Of a stretch of 52,750 bases of DNA, positions 1 through 11,153 are shown one piece after another; position 1 is the stretch's first letter, and each line of letters starts with the position of its first letter. A program made the translations under genes and the position numbers. The notes beneath the pieces were generated by a model. It was not told where the DNA came from, made no database searches, and saw only the letters and a program-made list of their open reading frames with translations. The stretch is from positions 315,001-367,750 of the forward strand of contig CAJNDS010002551.1 of the NCBI GenBank assembly GCA_905221605.1. Reading direction: 5' to 3'. This DNA is from Symbiodinium natans. Its lineage: Eukaryota > Sar > Dinophyceae > Suessiales > Symbiodiniaceae.

Positions 1-2
1 CA

Positions 3-398
3 GACGGTGCTCGATTTGAAGGTCAACACCGTGAAGGTCAGAAATGTGGTAAAGGCAGATTGTTGTGGCCAGACGGCTCCAGCTACTCCGGAAGCTTTGA
101 GTGCAATACGCTCCACGGTGAAGGCGTTTATCGGTGGGCAGACGGCAAAGAGTACAGCGGCCAGTGGGCCAAAGACCGCATGAGCGGTGCCGGATGTTTC
201 ACCTGGCCAGATGGGCGCGTCTACACTGGTCAATACCTCGACAATCAGAAACATGGCCACGGCATGATGCGGTGGCCTGATGGCGGACTTTATGAGGGTC
301 AGTGGGCCAAGGGTCTTCAGCATGGAAGAGGCACACACACCTCCTCATCTGGTTCTTGTTCGTCAGGCACTTGGGAAGCTGGCCGTTTCGTAGGCTGA
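3..398 (+). CDS. MORN-repeat protein, C-terminal part
   Basis: The window opens inside this gene. The frame is open from base 3 and stops at TGA 396-398. It holds five consecutive MORN units of exactly 23 residues, each beginning D-G-x-x-[YF]-x-G and continuing to a G-x-G and an L/R-W-[PA] (for example DGSSYSG, DGKEYSG, DGRVYTG, DGGLYEG). MORN repeats bind membranes or act as scaffolds and often precede kinase or SET domains, but no such domain lies C-terminal here; only a short Ser/Gly-rich tail of about 20 residues follows. The true start is upstream of the window. All five repeats lie in one exon, unlike most genes here. The family is certain; the specific function is unknown. Confidence 0.9.
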   Translation, partial: DGARFEGQHREGQKCGKGRLLWPDGSSYSGSFECNTLHGEGVYRWADGKEYSGQWAKDRMSGAGCFTWPDGRVYTGQYLDNQKHGHGMMRWPDGGLYEGQWAKGLQHGRGTHTSSSGSCSSGTWEAGRFVG

Positions 399-559
399 AC
401 CCAAGCGGAGCTACTCCTTGGGAAGCATGGATGTCTTAAGTCTGTCACTCAAAAGAGTCAATGTGCAAGATCAAGGTCGGAGCGCGAAGCCCTCCGAACC
501 CTTTTTGCATTGCATCTCAATCTCACATGTCAAAAGTTGAACAAGGGGTGCGAACTGCC

Positions 560-860
560 CGCAAGGCTTGCTGAACACGGAACGAGACCTTGGAGAGCGC
601 GTTGGTGTTGCATGTGCGCCGCGTCTCGACAATCTAGAGGTGGTCTTGGAGTTCAAGCCCGGAAACACGGTCATGTCGGGTCCTTGCTCAAACAGCTGGT
701 GGGCCAGAGAAGCCTGGAGCAGTTCCTTGTGGCTTCCATTATGCGTCAGGCCTGGCACCGATATGTCTGGCATGATTGTCATCATGCCACCATCCACTTT
801 CACCATTGTTGCAAGCGCTGCCCCGCAGCTGCCAGGAGCATAGTGTTACTCGCATGCTGA
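560..860 (+). CDS. Exon fragment, repeated-domain family (motif A)
   Basis: The frame beginning at 568 reads LEVVLEFKPGNTV and then PGTDMSG-MIVIMPPSTFTI (about 740-815). The second half has the alternating hydrophobic-I-x-P-P-x-F pattern seen in other pieces of this window (IRIRAPQGVAW, IEITAPSG, IRIIAPADYYF). It is probably one or two short exons of the same unnamed beta-rich repetitive protein. Exon ends are not resolved. The family call rests on within-window resemblance only. Confidence 0.35.
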
Positions 861-1119
861 GCAGGTCCCCCAACTTGCCTGCACAGCTTTTTTCAGTCCA
901 GGCCTTCGACGGACTACAATGAGCTTCCCTGCACGTGCAGCTCCTGGCAGTCTTAGCCGCCCGCTACCTGACTTTACGCTGCGTGCTGCAAGCTGTATGC
1001 GGCAAGGTCCTGGCCAGAAGCAGATCGGTTGGCTGGGCCGGGTCACAGAATGTGGTAGCCATGTGGTAGGAATGTGGTAGCAATGCAGACGCGGGTGCTG
1101 AAGCTGCCGAGGCGCTGGG

Positions 1120-1293
1120 TGTGTCCATTGGCAGATACTGCCCCCTTCAAGGAGACCACTTATGGAGTGCGGCTGAAGGCGTTTTCATGCGATGTGCGAT
1201 CGTCTGATCATCTCCATTAAGCATGAAGTGGTGCCAGGTTCAGAATCCTGCGGATCCGGGCGCAGCCAGGTCATGGCGTGCCCTTGCTTCAGC
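1120..1293 (+). CDS. Two-exon piece, repeated-domain family (motif B)
   Basis: Exon one, ending at 1178, reads APFKETTYGVRLK. Exon two, from 1238, reads VQNPADPGAARSWRAL. Joining them across a 59-bp intron (GC donor at 1179, acceptor CCAG|G at 1236-1237) gives YGVRLK|VQNPADPG, the Y-x-x-x-x-x-V-x-N-P motif that also occurs near 3.6, 10.0, 12.0, 28.7 and 32.9 kb. The frame continues after 1293 into a possible LRMPNSNPA segment. The family is unnamed to me; repeats of this type suggest a large secreted or surface beta-sandwich protein, which is inference. Confidence 0.5.
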
Positions 1294-1857
1294 TTCCCCG
1301 ATCCCAGATATGGCACTCGCTTGTGCTTTGCGGATGCCCAATTCCAATCCTGCCAAGATCGAGCTGTGGGAGCAAGATGCTGCTACGCCAGCCCAAGCCC
1401 CAAGCAGACTCAAGCAGCTCAGTGTTCAATCAATTCGGCAGCAATTCGGCAGTTTAGTTCAACTCAAGCTTCGTCGCAGTTCGTGGCCTCTTTCCAGTTC
1501 AACATTCAGGTTGCCGCCACTCGAGGGATCAGGGGCATGGAGGTGCTGGAACCTCATGCAAGCTTTGCCAGCTTCGGGTATTCTTGCATGACACACAAGG
1601 CCGAGCAGAGATCTGAGGTCTGGTCCTATGCAAGCGGCCTTGTCCCAGGAAAACCAGCTTCTGGGCAGTCTGGCCCCCGGCTTTCATGCCTGAAAGCAGC
1701 AGCGACACAGTGGTGCTAACTTTATCCTCTGACTAATTGTTTTTGTCATTTCAAGTTTTTTCATAATTTTAACGCTACGCGACCCGCCTCGGCCCGGCCC
1801 AGCGCATCCGTGTGAGCATGGTGATTCCGCAGCGCCCAAGTCGCTGGACCCCAAGCA

Positions 1858-1975
1858 ATAAGGGTTGGGTTTAGGGTTTAGGGTTCCGGGTTTATGGTTT
1901 ATGGTTTGGGGTTTAGGGTTGATTAGGTTCACGCTTTGGGGTTTAGGGTTTTTTTGGGTTTAGGGTTCAAGACGG
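1858..1975 (+). repeat. Interstitial telomere-like TTTAGGG repeats, degenerate
   Basis: There are several TTTAGGG or near copies (GTTTAGGG, GTTTATGG, GTTTGGGG) on the plus strand, followed by more at 2140-2165. TTTAGGG is the telomere unit reported for dinoflagellates and plants. The block is internal and degenerate, so it is not a chromosome end. Confidence 0.75.
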
Positions 1976-2009
1976 TTCGGCTTGGATTGATCGTAGGGTT
2001 GAGCCAGGC

Positions 2010-2320
2010 CCCTCAGGGGGGGGTAGGGGGGGTGGGGGGGGAAGGGGGGCAGGGGGGAAGGGGGGAAGGCGGGGGGGGAGGGGGGGGGGGCAGGGGAGGG
2101 GGGGTTTGTTGAAGGTTCGAGGGTTGAGTGCTTCGGGCTTAAGGTTTAAGGTTCAGGGTTTAGGTTCAAGCTCAGACTCTTCGGCTCGTGCTACGGCTCG
2201 TGAGCGCTCACCAATATTCTGTGGGAAAAGGAGGAAGGGTGGTAGGGGTGGGGGGGGGGGTGGGGGGGGGGTGGGGGGGGGGTTGGGGGGGGGGGTGGGG
2301 GGGGGGGGGGGTTCTGACAA
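2010..2320 (+). repeat. G-rich low-complexity tracts
   Basis: Two long stretches of G-runs broken by A, T or C (about 2010-2105 and 2240-2315) are separated by telomere-like text. Runs of G are dense enough to form G-quadruplexes. Reading frames across them only encode poly-Gly and are not genes. Confidence 0.85.
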
Positions 2321-3030
2321 CCTATACACCTCCGGCCCGAGGCCTCGGCGGATTAATGCACCCCTGCTTGGAATGACCTTCGTCGGCTTAGGTTTATGAA
2401 GGCCTTGTCAAGGCCTTCAAAAATTCCGGCTCAAAGAGCCCGAAACTTTGTCAAAAACGTAGTATGCCCCAGCAGAAGAAGAAAGAGGAGAGATTTCGGG
2501 CACACTCTCTTTGCACCACGAGAGAAGAATCGGCTCAATGGGGGGGGGGCGGAGGAGCCCGTCCCCTCCTTGGCTTGCAAGTGCGCCATACAGTCCTCGA
2601 GACAGCTCAGCTGCGAAGGACGGCCAGATAAAGGAGCTATGGGGTGGGAGTGGGTTTGCAATGATTTTCTGATCCCTGTGAGTAGCACCTCGTCCGAAGC
2701 AACAAGGTGTCACAAACAAACGGAGAGCAGAGGCGTATGCAGTGCGGGTGGCAGCAAAATCGGAGAGTCGGTGCTAGGAACGGATTGCTCACGCGTTTGC
2801 AAGGGGTCGGGACTGCGACAGGTATTTGTTTTTAAGCCATGGACGTCGCTGAACAGCCACGTACAGTCAAACAGCAACGGCATAGGGGCAGGTCGCATCG
2901 GCTGGGCTGGGTAAGCACACCACCAGCCAAACAAATCCAGCTTGCAAGTTCGAAAAACACTCCCAGAATCCCAGAAGAATTGTGCACCCTCTCATGCCTT
3001 CTCTAAGCCTGCACTTGTTGGAGCATAAAG
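2318..3030. other. No supported gene; short palindrome and hypothetical ORF
   Basis: A 172-codon plus-strand frame (2396-2914) is open but has biased, repeat-like composition, no recognisable domain and open frames on the other strand, so I do not call it. A 19-bp palindrome sits at 2399-2417 at its start. Confidence 0.4.
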
Positions 3031-3129
3031 GTGGGAGAACCCGTGAGTGAGAGAAGATACACACTTCCATGTGCTAAGACATCAACACCGTGCGGTTCGA
3101 CATCATTCCATCACAGCCAATTGGCAACG

Positions 3130-3300
3130 TGCCGAATACCCGGCTACGCGTGCTGGCCCGGGACCGTGGAAGCTACCGATGTTGGCAGCACCGTTGTACA
3201 CATGCCTGCCATTGAAGCCCAGGCCCCGCCTGGTTTCGTGATCATCAAACGATGCCTGACGCTCATACGTCACAACTGCCACTACGTCACCTCGCGCAGA
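3130..3300 (+). CDS. Exon fragment, repeated-domain family
   Basis: One plus frame reads GSTVVHMPAIEAQAPPGFVII, which carries the A-P-P-G-F-x-I core of motif A. A second plus frame just upstream (about 3098-3160) reads VRFDIIPSQPIGNV, another plausible exon of the same domain. The change of frame implies an intron between them, but I could not fix its ends. Confidence 0.35.
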
Positions 3301-3567
3301 CGTACATGAGATCTTCGACGAAGGTCTTGACTTCACGCCGATTGAGATCCCCAACTGCGAGTGTGTAGGTAGCTGGCAAGCGTAGTCAAGCCACAGCCGT
3401 GTGGCAGTGGCACCGTTGCCAGCACAATGCTGTCTTGGAGGCTCCGATTCCAATTCATTTGAGCTCGTGTTCTCGGAGCCTGGCCGGGAACGCATCGGAT
3501 CATCTCATGCTCAAGATCGAATCAGATCGGTGTGAAACTGAGAAGCCTTCCAGGCGCAATACAGGGA

Positions 3568-3735
3568 GGCGTACAGTACTCCTTCTCAATCAAGGCTGGG
3601 AAGTGAAGCCTGTGACGGAAGGTTCACTCATGCAGCCGGACTGCCAGATGCAAAACCCAGAAGAATACATAGCCGATGATCTCAACGTTTGGTCCTTCGA
3701 CACTCTGCGACCAGACGGGATTGCTCGAGTTTGGG
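3568..3735 (+). CDS. Two-exon piece, repeated-domain family (motif B)
   Basis: Exon one ends at 3594 with GVQYSFSIK. Exon two starts at 3648 with MQNPEEYIADDLNVWSFDTL and runs on as RPDGIAR. The 53-bp intron has a GC donor (3595) and ends CCAG. Spliced, it gives YSFSIK|MQNPEEY, the same ten-residue motif and the same intron position as the 1.2-kb copy. The N-x-W-S-F-x-T-L that follows is the tryptophan segment expected after the NP motif. Confidence 0.5.
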
Positions 3736-4094
3736 TCTCAGCTGCGCGTTCTGAACCGAAGATTTGCTCGAAGATGTTTGGCACTTCTCAGGACACAGCT
3801 CGTTCTCAGGGCTTCTTTCTGTACCCCTATGCGCCGCTCGGATGAAATAATTTGACTTGTGAGGCTTATCAGCAGGAGTTCATGTTCACGGTCCACCTGC
3901 GCATAAGACTGCATCTCCTCCATTTCGGACCTTAGGTTTTCTTCGTTTGTCGTTGTGCCGCTCATGCGCAAGGCCAGTGGCATGCAGGTTTCAACGTCGC
4001 AAGATAGCGAAGACGGAAAACGGTTGGCATGAGCTTGATGACGGGACATGGGTGAAATGCGTAAACTTCTGAACCGTGGCAGCCTGGCCCACAA

Positions 4095-4300
4095 ACAGTG
4101 GTGATCCGCTTCATTTCGCCGCTGTCAGGATCTGAGGGAAGGGGCCCGATGTTCCGATTGCAGGATGTCACAGAAGCATCAAATGGCACTGCTCAGGCTC
4201 ATTCCTTTTGACGACTACATCCGCATTCGTGCTCCACAAGGGGTCGCGTGGTACACCGCCGACCTGCAGTTCAGCACAGAAGCGGCCGGAACCCTCAGGG
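4095..4300 (+). CDS. Two-exon piece, repeated-domain family (motif A)
   Basis: About 4095-4127 reads QTVVIRFISPLS. A different frame at 4200-4270 reads PFDDYIRIRAPQGVAWYTAD. Together they resemble the start of one domain: a T-V-x-I-R-F strand, then I-R-I-R-A-P-x-G. The segment between contains candidate CAG|GAT and CAG|GC boundaries. A tandem duplicate GGACATCCTG (4299-4318) follows immediately. Confidence 0.45.
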
Positions 4301-5084
4301 ACATCCTGGGACATCCTGGGACCCCGGACCGACCTCGGACCGGTTTTACCAATTCTTCAATTCTTTTTGCTTCACGGAAGTGAGAAGTGAAGTTCTACGA
4401 GGTTCAACATGTTTCAACGTTTGACTCATCGATCGGGCATCAGGCTCTGACGCAAGCAAACCTGCTTGGAGCGCAAGACCCCACTGTTGAGTTTGAAACG
4501 CCCAACGTCTTCGACTCGGCGTGAGTGTCGGTGTTTGTCCGCCTTCCGCGATAGCATCCGTTAATGTGTTCATAAGGAGCTGGCGGTTCAGCTCACCACC
4601 ACTGCCGAAGCCAACTTTGAGTCTTTGGCCCAAGCGGTGTTACAAACTCCGTTTTCAGCATGAAGACTGCGCAAAGAATGTGCGTGCCAACTGGAGACCG
4701 GCTCTTCGGACTTCTGACTAGGTATGGTATGGCGGCTCGTGCGGAAATTCCTCAATCCACGTGCTCCCCCCAGATCAGAACGTTTCAGCACATGTACCTA
4801 TGCTTGTATCGTGTTGTGACAGAGGCCTATTCCGAATGCATGGTGGATTGAACAGTGTCCGCCTTAGGTGGCCTGGATTGCGCGTTGTTTATGAAACTGC
4901 ATGAGCAGCAGCAAGCAGATGGAAGCACGTTGCTGCAGATGCTGCATTCGTGCTGCATTCGCGCTTCTTGAGAGGTATCGTCGGACGGGGCTTCCTGCTC
5001 CGAACAGCTGGAGATACATCGCTTCCAAGGGTGCTGCAGGATTCAAAACGCAAGTGTTGGTGAATACTAGGGCAGAGAGCTCAG

Positions 5085-5300
5085 CTTCTATTGTTAAGCC
5101 GGCTAGTCGTGCTTGTTTGTGCCGAATGGTTGCACCAGGTGGAACCATTCAACATAGTGGCAGAAGGCTGGCAAAACCCGACTCTCTTCGTGCCTTGGCT
5201 GATAAAGCAAGACTTCATCCATTGTGAAGTTTATCACCCTGCCACTCCTTCTCAAGCTTGTTCACTCGTATGGTTGCTGCGCGGGCACACTCCAGGATAC
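5085..5300 (+). CDS. Possible exon, repeated-domain family
   Basis: Two overlapping plus frames are candidates. One contains MVAPGGTIQHSG, echoing the PGG-S/T-I of motif A elsewhere. The other reads PFNIVAEGWQNPTLFVPW. Only one can be right, and neither is extended by a clear neighbour, so this is a weak call. Confidence 0.2.
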
Positions 5301-6196
5301 CTGGAAACTTAGCGGTGCAAAGCTTCCAGACTGCAACCTAGCTAAGATGCTCGAAACTGGGAACGAGGGAAAGAGGGGGCAACCATGGTGGCGAATTTGG
5401 CTTCATTGGGTTTCGGGCAGAAGTCCTGCTGCCTGTGAGACTCTCAGTGTCGCAGCGGACTCCTGAACTGAGAGCTGCGGGACGTTTTTGGAAGCGATTC
5501 CACTGGGTTGCGTGAGCTGTGGCTTGGGGCGCGTGAGTTCGCGACATGTACTGCAGCTCCATGAAATTGCCACTCCTGCAGCGTTGAGGTCTGGAGTTCT
5601 CTCTTGTTCCTAGTTCGAGCTTCCGTTCTGAAGCATTCGATGTCAATTTTCACGCGAGCCGGTTATCTTAAGAAACCATGCGTGCTTTCATGTTTGTTTC
5701 TTTGTTTGCTTCTTTGTTTGTCGCGGTTTTGGGGGTCGGAGGTTGTCTCTGGTAGTCTGCCTACAGTAAGGGGTCTGGTGGCTGCTTTGGAAAAGGCAGA
5801 AGTAAGACTCAGGTCTTTGAGACGACAATGGAAGTCTTCAACTGAGCTGCCACACTGCCTGAGCTGTCCGACGCGACGCTTGATCGTGGCGATGCACTGC
5901 TTGTGCCCTCAGACCTCGTGTGTCTGAGGTCATGCCCTTCCTGCAAGCTACAGCATCAGGGTCCTCTCCTCGTAAGTAGGAAGGAAGGGATTCATACCCG
6001 AGCTTTGGCCAAATATCAGGACGCAGCTTGTCCCTGCCATGCTTCTGGTCGAAGCACCGCCCGGGCTGGTGCCTCATGGGTAGCGGAGGCTACCTCATAG
6101 CATGTGGCGGAAGCAGGAAGAGTTCAGCGCAACAAGCCCGAACGATTTCTCGCATTCCTCCTGATGACTTTCCCGCGGTCACTCGCGCATGCCGAG

Positions 6197-6325
6197 GTTT
6201 ACCTACATCTGCCCGTTGTCGCCAACAGTGTACATGCCGGATTATTCCATTGCTCTGCCGAGCGACGTGACTTGCAACGTGGATCACAACACCTTGGCCA
6301 ACCGAAACAAGCCCCGGCCTTGATC
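6197..6325 (+). CDS. Exon, repeated-domain family
   Basis: After an acceptor GCCGAG|G (6195-6196) the frame reads FTYICPLSPTVYMPDYSIAL and then PSDVTCNVDHNTLANRNK. The S-I-A-L-P-S-x-V-T-C pattern resembles the strand following motif A, with a conserved-looking cysteine. The exon lacks an ATG. Its frame is internally consistent for about 43 codons. Confidence 0.4.
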
Positions 6326-6536
6326 CAGAACAAGTTTGCACTCGTTGTTGCAGTTGCTGCAGCTCTTTTTCAATATGCAACACATTGCCCCGAGGCTTTT
6401 CCTAGAGCTGCCTTCAGGACTGCAGGCGCGATGCAAATCTGAACTGCAAGTGCTGCACAGTCCATGCCGGCGCTGAGGGCGACACAAGATATGCCTTCAC
6501 CATTGACGTCGTGAATGCGAGGCCTCCGGCTCAGTC

Positions 6537-7232
6537 TTGCCAGCGTTTAGGAATTTGTTTGTCTGGGGTGGGGGGGTCAGGTTCATTGACCCTTTGCGGA
6601 ACTTCTTCCGTATGGCCACGATGCTCGATGGTGAGGCTTGTGCTCATGACATCAGCCGCATGTGTATAGGCATCAAGCTGGTTGAAAATGGCTCAAAGTG
6701 GTTCACTACTGGCATCGGAAAGTACTGGTATCACTTGTTCACTCTCACACGAAGTTGCTGCGGCTCACAGCATCCCGGGAAGCCGGGTCAAGCCGATGCT
6801 TGCCAGGGTCACTTGGCAGGGTCTTATCACCTCATGTGTCCAGCACGCACGAACACAAAGTGGACGTGCCATAACTACAAAGTACAGTTTAAACCATGTC
6901 ACAGTGGTAGTTTCGAGTTTTTTTTTTGCGGCCTTCCTCCCCAGGCCACCGTGATCACATTGGTGCTGTGTGCCGGGCATGGGCAAGCTAGAACGTGCTC
7001 GAGTCTGCAGCAATACGAAGCTGGGATGTTAATGGAAGTTCGCTTGCTTTACAATTGGTTTGGAGTGTTTTGGAAATACCGGCTCGATAGGTTGTCGATC
7101 TTCCCCGCGTCGGGGAATGCTTCAACTGTGCTGTTGTCGAAGACAGGTCGAGTGGGCTTTGCAGTGGACATCAAGCTGCCGGCCAACTGGAAGCACGAAC
7201 TTTTCTTGGTTTTCTTCGTGCAGCTGGATTGA
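6537..7232 (+). CDS. Long open frame, probably exons of the repeated family plus introns
   Basis: A 231-codon open frame without a recognisable fold over its whole length. Sub-segments such as ISRMCIGIKLVENGSKWFTT (6651-6712) and GRVGFAVDIKLPANWKHE (about 7148-7198) look protein-like; the stretch between is cysteine/histidine-rich and intron-like. I read it as two or more exons within an accidentally open frame. Confidence 0.25.
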   Translation: MPAFRNLFVWGGGVRFIDPLRNFFRMATMLDGEACAHDISRMCIGIKLVENGSKWFTTGIGKYWYHLFTLTRSCCGSQHPGKPGQADACQGHLAGSYHLMCPARTNTKWTCHNYKVQFKPCHSGSFEFFFCGLPPQATVITLVLCAGHGQARTCSSLQQYEAGMLMEVRLLYNWFGVFWKYRLDRLSIFPASGNASTVLLSKTGRVGFAVDIKLPANWKHELFLVFFVQLD

Positions 7233-7249
7233 GTGCGACTGCCTTTGGG

Positions 7250-9900
7250 GTGCCTTGTCCGTGCCAGTGGCCACCGATGAGTTGGCACCATGCTTGGAGG
7301 AGTCAGTTGTTAAGCAACTGCTGGATCAAGAATCTCGGCATGCTTTGGCTTTGCCAGGCAAGGAAGGTGTCATAAGCCACCAGCATGGATAGTGCGCCAA
7401 GCACGAGATTTTGTTTGTGCGGAAACAAGGGCTCTTGAGAACAGTTCAGTGCTCGTGCTGCATGCGATTGTTGTACACCCAAACCAAGCTGCCTGGCATG
7501 ATCTGGCATGTCAGCTACAGGGGTGCACACCTGGGCCAGCATAGCTCTCCAGTGTGAGTAGCTCTCAACACATTGTTTACGGCCGCCTGCTGCACAGCCC
7601 TGCCAATTCGCAACATCACAAACAGCATGCCATGTGCAAATGTGCAAAGCCATCACATCAGCATGTCATGGTGGGTACACACTGACACGGTTGCACTGCG
7701 CAGGAGGGAGCGTGATTCTTTGGTTTGTTGAGTTCTCAATGGGAGTAGTTTGCTTGTCAGAAGCATGAACCATGTCTAGCAAGCCGTGCACGTCTGTGCA
7801 TATCAAACAGAACTTGTGAAGTGCCAAGCAAGCTTTTCATGGCTTGCGGCCATCTCCTGCGCCAATGTAAGGAGACGAAATGGTTTTTGACCTCGCTGTT
7901 TCGAACATGCAGGTCTCAAACAGACGAGCTATCCAAACCCTGTGGCAAATGCGACAAGTACAGAGACTTCCATCAATGCGGAGATCTTGTATGAGCTTGC
8001 TGCACCCGCAGACTCGCGATGTGAGATGTGCACATGTTTGGAAGCTGGCCCAGAATTTCCAGGGCCATGCCATTTCACCTGCACAAGAAGTGCAGAGAGT
8101 GTCACCGCAGTGAAAATTCTGCTGCATGTCTTTTACAGAGACAGTGTTTCCACAGTGACCCAGAGAGCCAAAAACTAAGAGCTGTGGCGGTCTTCGCCGG
8201 GTCTTCCCCGATGCAGGCCCCTACACTGGCCCTACACCGCAAATATGTGTCACGCGCCTTTGGTTTCTGCAGGTTGTGGAAGAAGGAAATGCCGCCGGGT
8301 TTCAGACGGGATCCAAGAGTGAGGTCTCGCTGCCACGCTGCGGCCGCACTAATGCAACTGGTTTGATATACCTCGACACCTGCCAAGGCTTGCGCAGAGG
8401 ATGGACAACACGCGTTACTGGGAAGACATTGTTCGAGAGGACCATTAGTTCCCGCCGTGCGTGGCGAGCTTTCACTGTGCATGTGAGAGAGCTGAACACC
8501 GGTTCGAAGCAAGCCTAAGCAATCTACACTTTGGAAGCCAGGGCCGCTTCTTGATTGTAAAGGGTTAGGGCTTGATGCTTCTACCCGAACCCCATCCAGC
8601 GAAGCTTTAGTGCAGGGAGTGTGGAGTTTGCCCAACTCCATGCACCTTCAACTTCGAAGTCGTTGGTTGAAAGCATTACGTACATGTCAAGAACTGGCAT
8701 CACATGTCTCGACAGGAGCAACAACACAACGAGCAAGAACAATGCAGAACGATCATGAAACTTCACTCGCGCAGAAGACAACCATAACGTGCCTCTGCCT
8801 CATGCTCTCCATCATCATTACCCGACAGCTGTTTGCAGATGAAAGACAAGTCATGAATATCTGGCGGAAGCTTTCAATCATTAAGCGAGAGGGCGCGTGC
8901 CTGTAAGGCAAAGGTGAAATGGGACAAATTGTTTGTTGCTTTGTCAGGACCGCGTTGTCGAAGCAACTACAAACGCCGCCGACTTGGGAGCTGTCAGCGC
9001 ATTGCTACTTGAAAGTTGAGTTTTTTGCCTCGCCATCTTGGAGAAGCTTGGAGAGCCTGCAACGGAAATCAATGCCTCTGCCTTTGCCAGGTGGTGTCGT
9101 TTGTGATTGGCACAACGTTGGCAGTCACACAGCCAACCGTGCCTCGGAATGCTTTTCTGTGGGTTCATGGTCGAGAACACTGGGCGCTCCATTGGCATGA
9201 CTTGGTACCTTGCCCTCACCTGGAGCAAGGTACTGGAAGTGAGAGCTCCTGCTTTGACCCTGGCTATTTGATGTTCGTGTTGGTCCCTGCTGCGCGCAAA
9301 TGCAGCTTCATCACATCACCACGCTGAGATCGGGTTCAAGTTCGCCCACTCGTGCGATGGACATGCCTGCTTGCTCAGTTGACCCGCTCGCGCGATAGCG
9401 CGGCATCGCAGAACTTGCACATGCTCGTCTGATGCAACAGAAGGCAGTTAGTCAAAGCGCAGATGAAGATCATGAAGCAGGATTGCCGCCTTAGTCCAAC
9501 ACCATACCGCCAAAAAAATGATTTAAAGGACGCGCAGTGGACCTGCGAGGTTCTACGGGTTGTGGGCAACAACGCGCTGATACAGCCGATGCAAGTCAAG
9601 TTTTGATGAGCTCAGGTTGGCTGGGCCACATGGATCCCAATGATGCTGATCGGGCCACAAATGGATTTATGTCCGAGTCCCAGCTTCAAAGCCCAAAACC
9701 GAGATTTGCTGAAGCGTGTGACTTCCATGCATCGGGACGCCAGGTCAGGGAATGGGTGCTGCAGATGCTAGCATGGCACACATTGCACGAGTCACAATCG
9801 ACTGGCCCTCAGTTCCTGCTACTTCCTGCTAGCACAGCTGATTAGAAGACCATGCAAGTCACTTTTGCAACCTACCTGGAAGAGTGCTGTTGCTGAGTCG
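7250..9900. other. Intron/intergenic-like stretch with no firm exon
   Basis: Several 80-110 codon frames are open on both strands. None carries a motif I can name, and none overlaps a repeated-family motif convincingly. Weak possibilities are 8276-8400 (AGFQTGSKSEVSLPRCG) and 9016-9290. A telomere-like GGGTTAGGG appears at 8560-8570. Confidence 0.3.
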
Positions 9901-9921
9901 GGAGCATGGCAACTCGGAGAT

Positions 9922-10053
9922 TATGGACTCTACGCAACCGCACGGCCCTCACCAACAGAAGCCTTCACAACAGCGGCTTTGCTATGCATCCTTTGGACAA
10001 GGTGCAAAACCCCATGTTTACCCCAGCACGGAACTTCTGGGGCTTCTCGCGCG
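9922..10053 (+). CDS. Two-exon piece, repeated-domain family (motif B)
   Basis: Exon one contains GDYGLYAT. Exon two starts at 10002 after ACAAG|G and reads VQNPMFTPARNFWGFSR, ending before a GC donor. If the first donor is GC after the ACC codon, the join is YGLYAT|VQNPMFTP, identical in spacing to the 1.2-kb and 3.6-kb copies. V-Q-N-P-x-x-T-P-x-x-N-x-W is the clearest form of the motif in the window. Confidence 0.5.
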
Positions 10054-10439
10054 GTGCTTGAGTGCTCTCAGCTGGCTGACGCTTCCCGGCAATGCCATCG
10101 CTTGCCTGAGGATCTATGACAGCAACATGCTGCCGCTCATGTCGGAGTCCTGGGCATAGCCCTTAGAATTGACAAACGGCAGCTGCAGAGGCTCAGCCAT
10201 ACAGAATCTTCAACCATGTTGCGGCAAGGTCTTTGGTTTCCAGATCCAAGTGGTGCTCGGTTCTTAGCTTTGCCGGGATGCAAAAGAACGGCAGCAACTT
10301 GGCCATGCAGGGCCAACGTCGGTGTCTCAGGTTGGATCCAAGGCTGAAAGCCTACAACCAGGGAAACGGCAGGAGCCCTAGCATGGAATTTGATTGCGGC
10401 CTTACCGCTCTCAGTCGTGACTCCGGATGAGCCTCGCCA

Positions 10440-11150
10440 GAACTTGCCAGAACACTCTTGAGAATGGATGGCTTTAAGGTGTTGACGGTGAGGCAGCCAT
10501 CAACTATGTGGACGTCAGCTTCATGTTGAGCACAAGGCAGCTGTGCCGTCAGTTGATGGTAGGCATATGCGCAATGGAACTACATGGAATTATCCTTTGC
10601 TGCCGGACGTCGCAAGATGACGGCACGCGGCATAAGAACCAGCCTCGATTATCGCTTTGAGACAGGCATGATCATGTAGTCATGAAGCAAGCCTGCAAGC
10701 AACTTGTTTTGGGTTGAAATGCAGCGAACAGGATTCCCCCAGAACCGACACGCGCGCATTCGGTTGCACGACCCTCAGCTTGAAGGCATCCGCTGGCCAG
10801 ATCGTGAATTTCATTGGTGTCCAGCCTTTGAGGTTGTGACGGCTCCCCTTGGATTTTACTTTCCCAGCATCTGCTACTGCCTCAGCATCTAAGCAGCAGT
10901 GCCCCCTGCTGCCACCATGTTGAATCTGGTGCAAAGGCGAGTCCTTCTTACAAGAGCAACCAAGGACCAGTCGTTTCTGCGCATATGAAGTGAAAAGCAC
11001 CACGAAACCACTCGGCCATTGAACCATCAAACCACTCAATTCTGCCCAACAACAACCGTTTCACCATCAAACCAAGTTGGGTAAACCATTAGCCATTAAA
11101 CTATGTAGTAGATTTTGTCGGATGTTGAATAGGACCCCGATACCTGGGAG
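10440..11150. other. No supported gene
   Basis: A 119-codon minus frame (10680-11039) and a 62-codon plus frame overlap here; neither is recognisable. From 11000 to 11100 there is a degenerate AACCATCAAACC-type short repeat. Confidence 0.3.
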
Positions 11151-11153
11151 ACA

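Noticed and set aside
3738-4094. 118-codon minus-strand ORF
   Set aside because: Overlaps repeated-family exon candidates on the plus strand and shows no domain.
6675-6700. AAAATGGCTCAAAG, resembling the end of a dinoflagellate spliced leader
   Set aside because: Only part of the leader sequence matches and the order differs, so it is not a credible relic.
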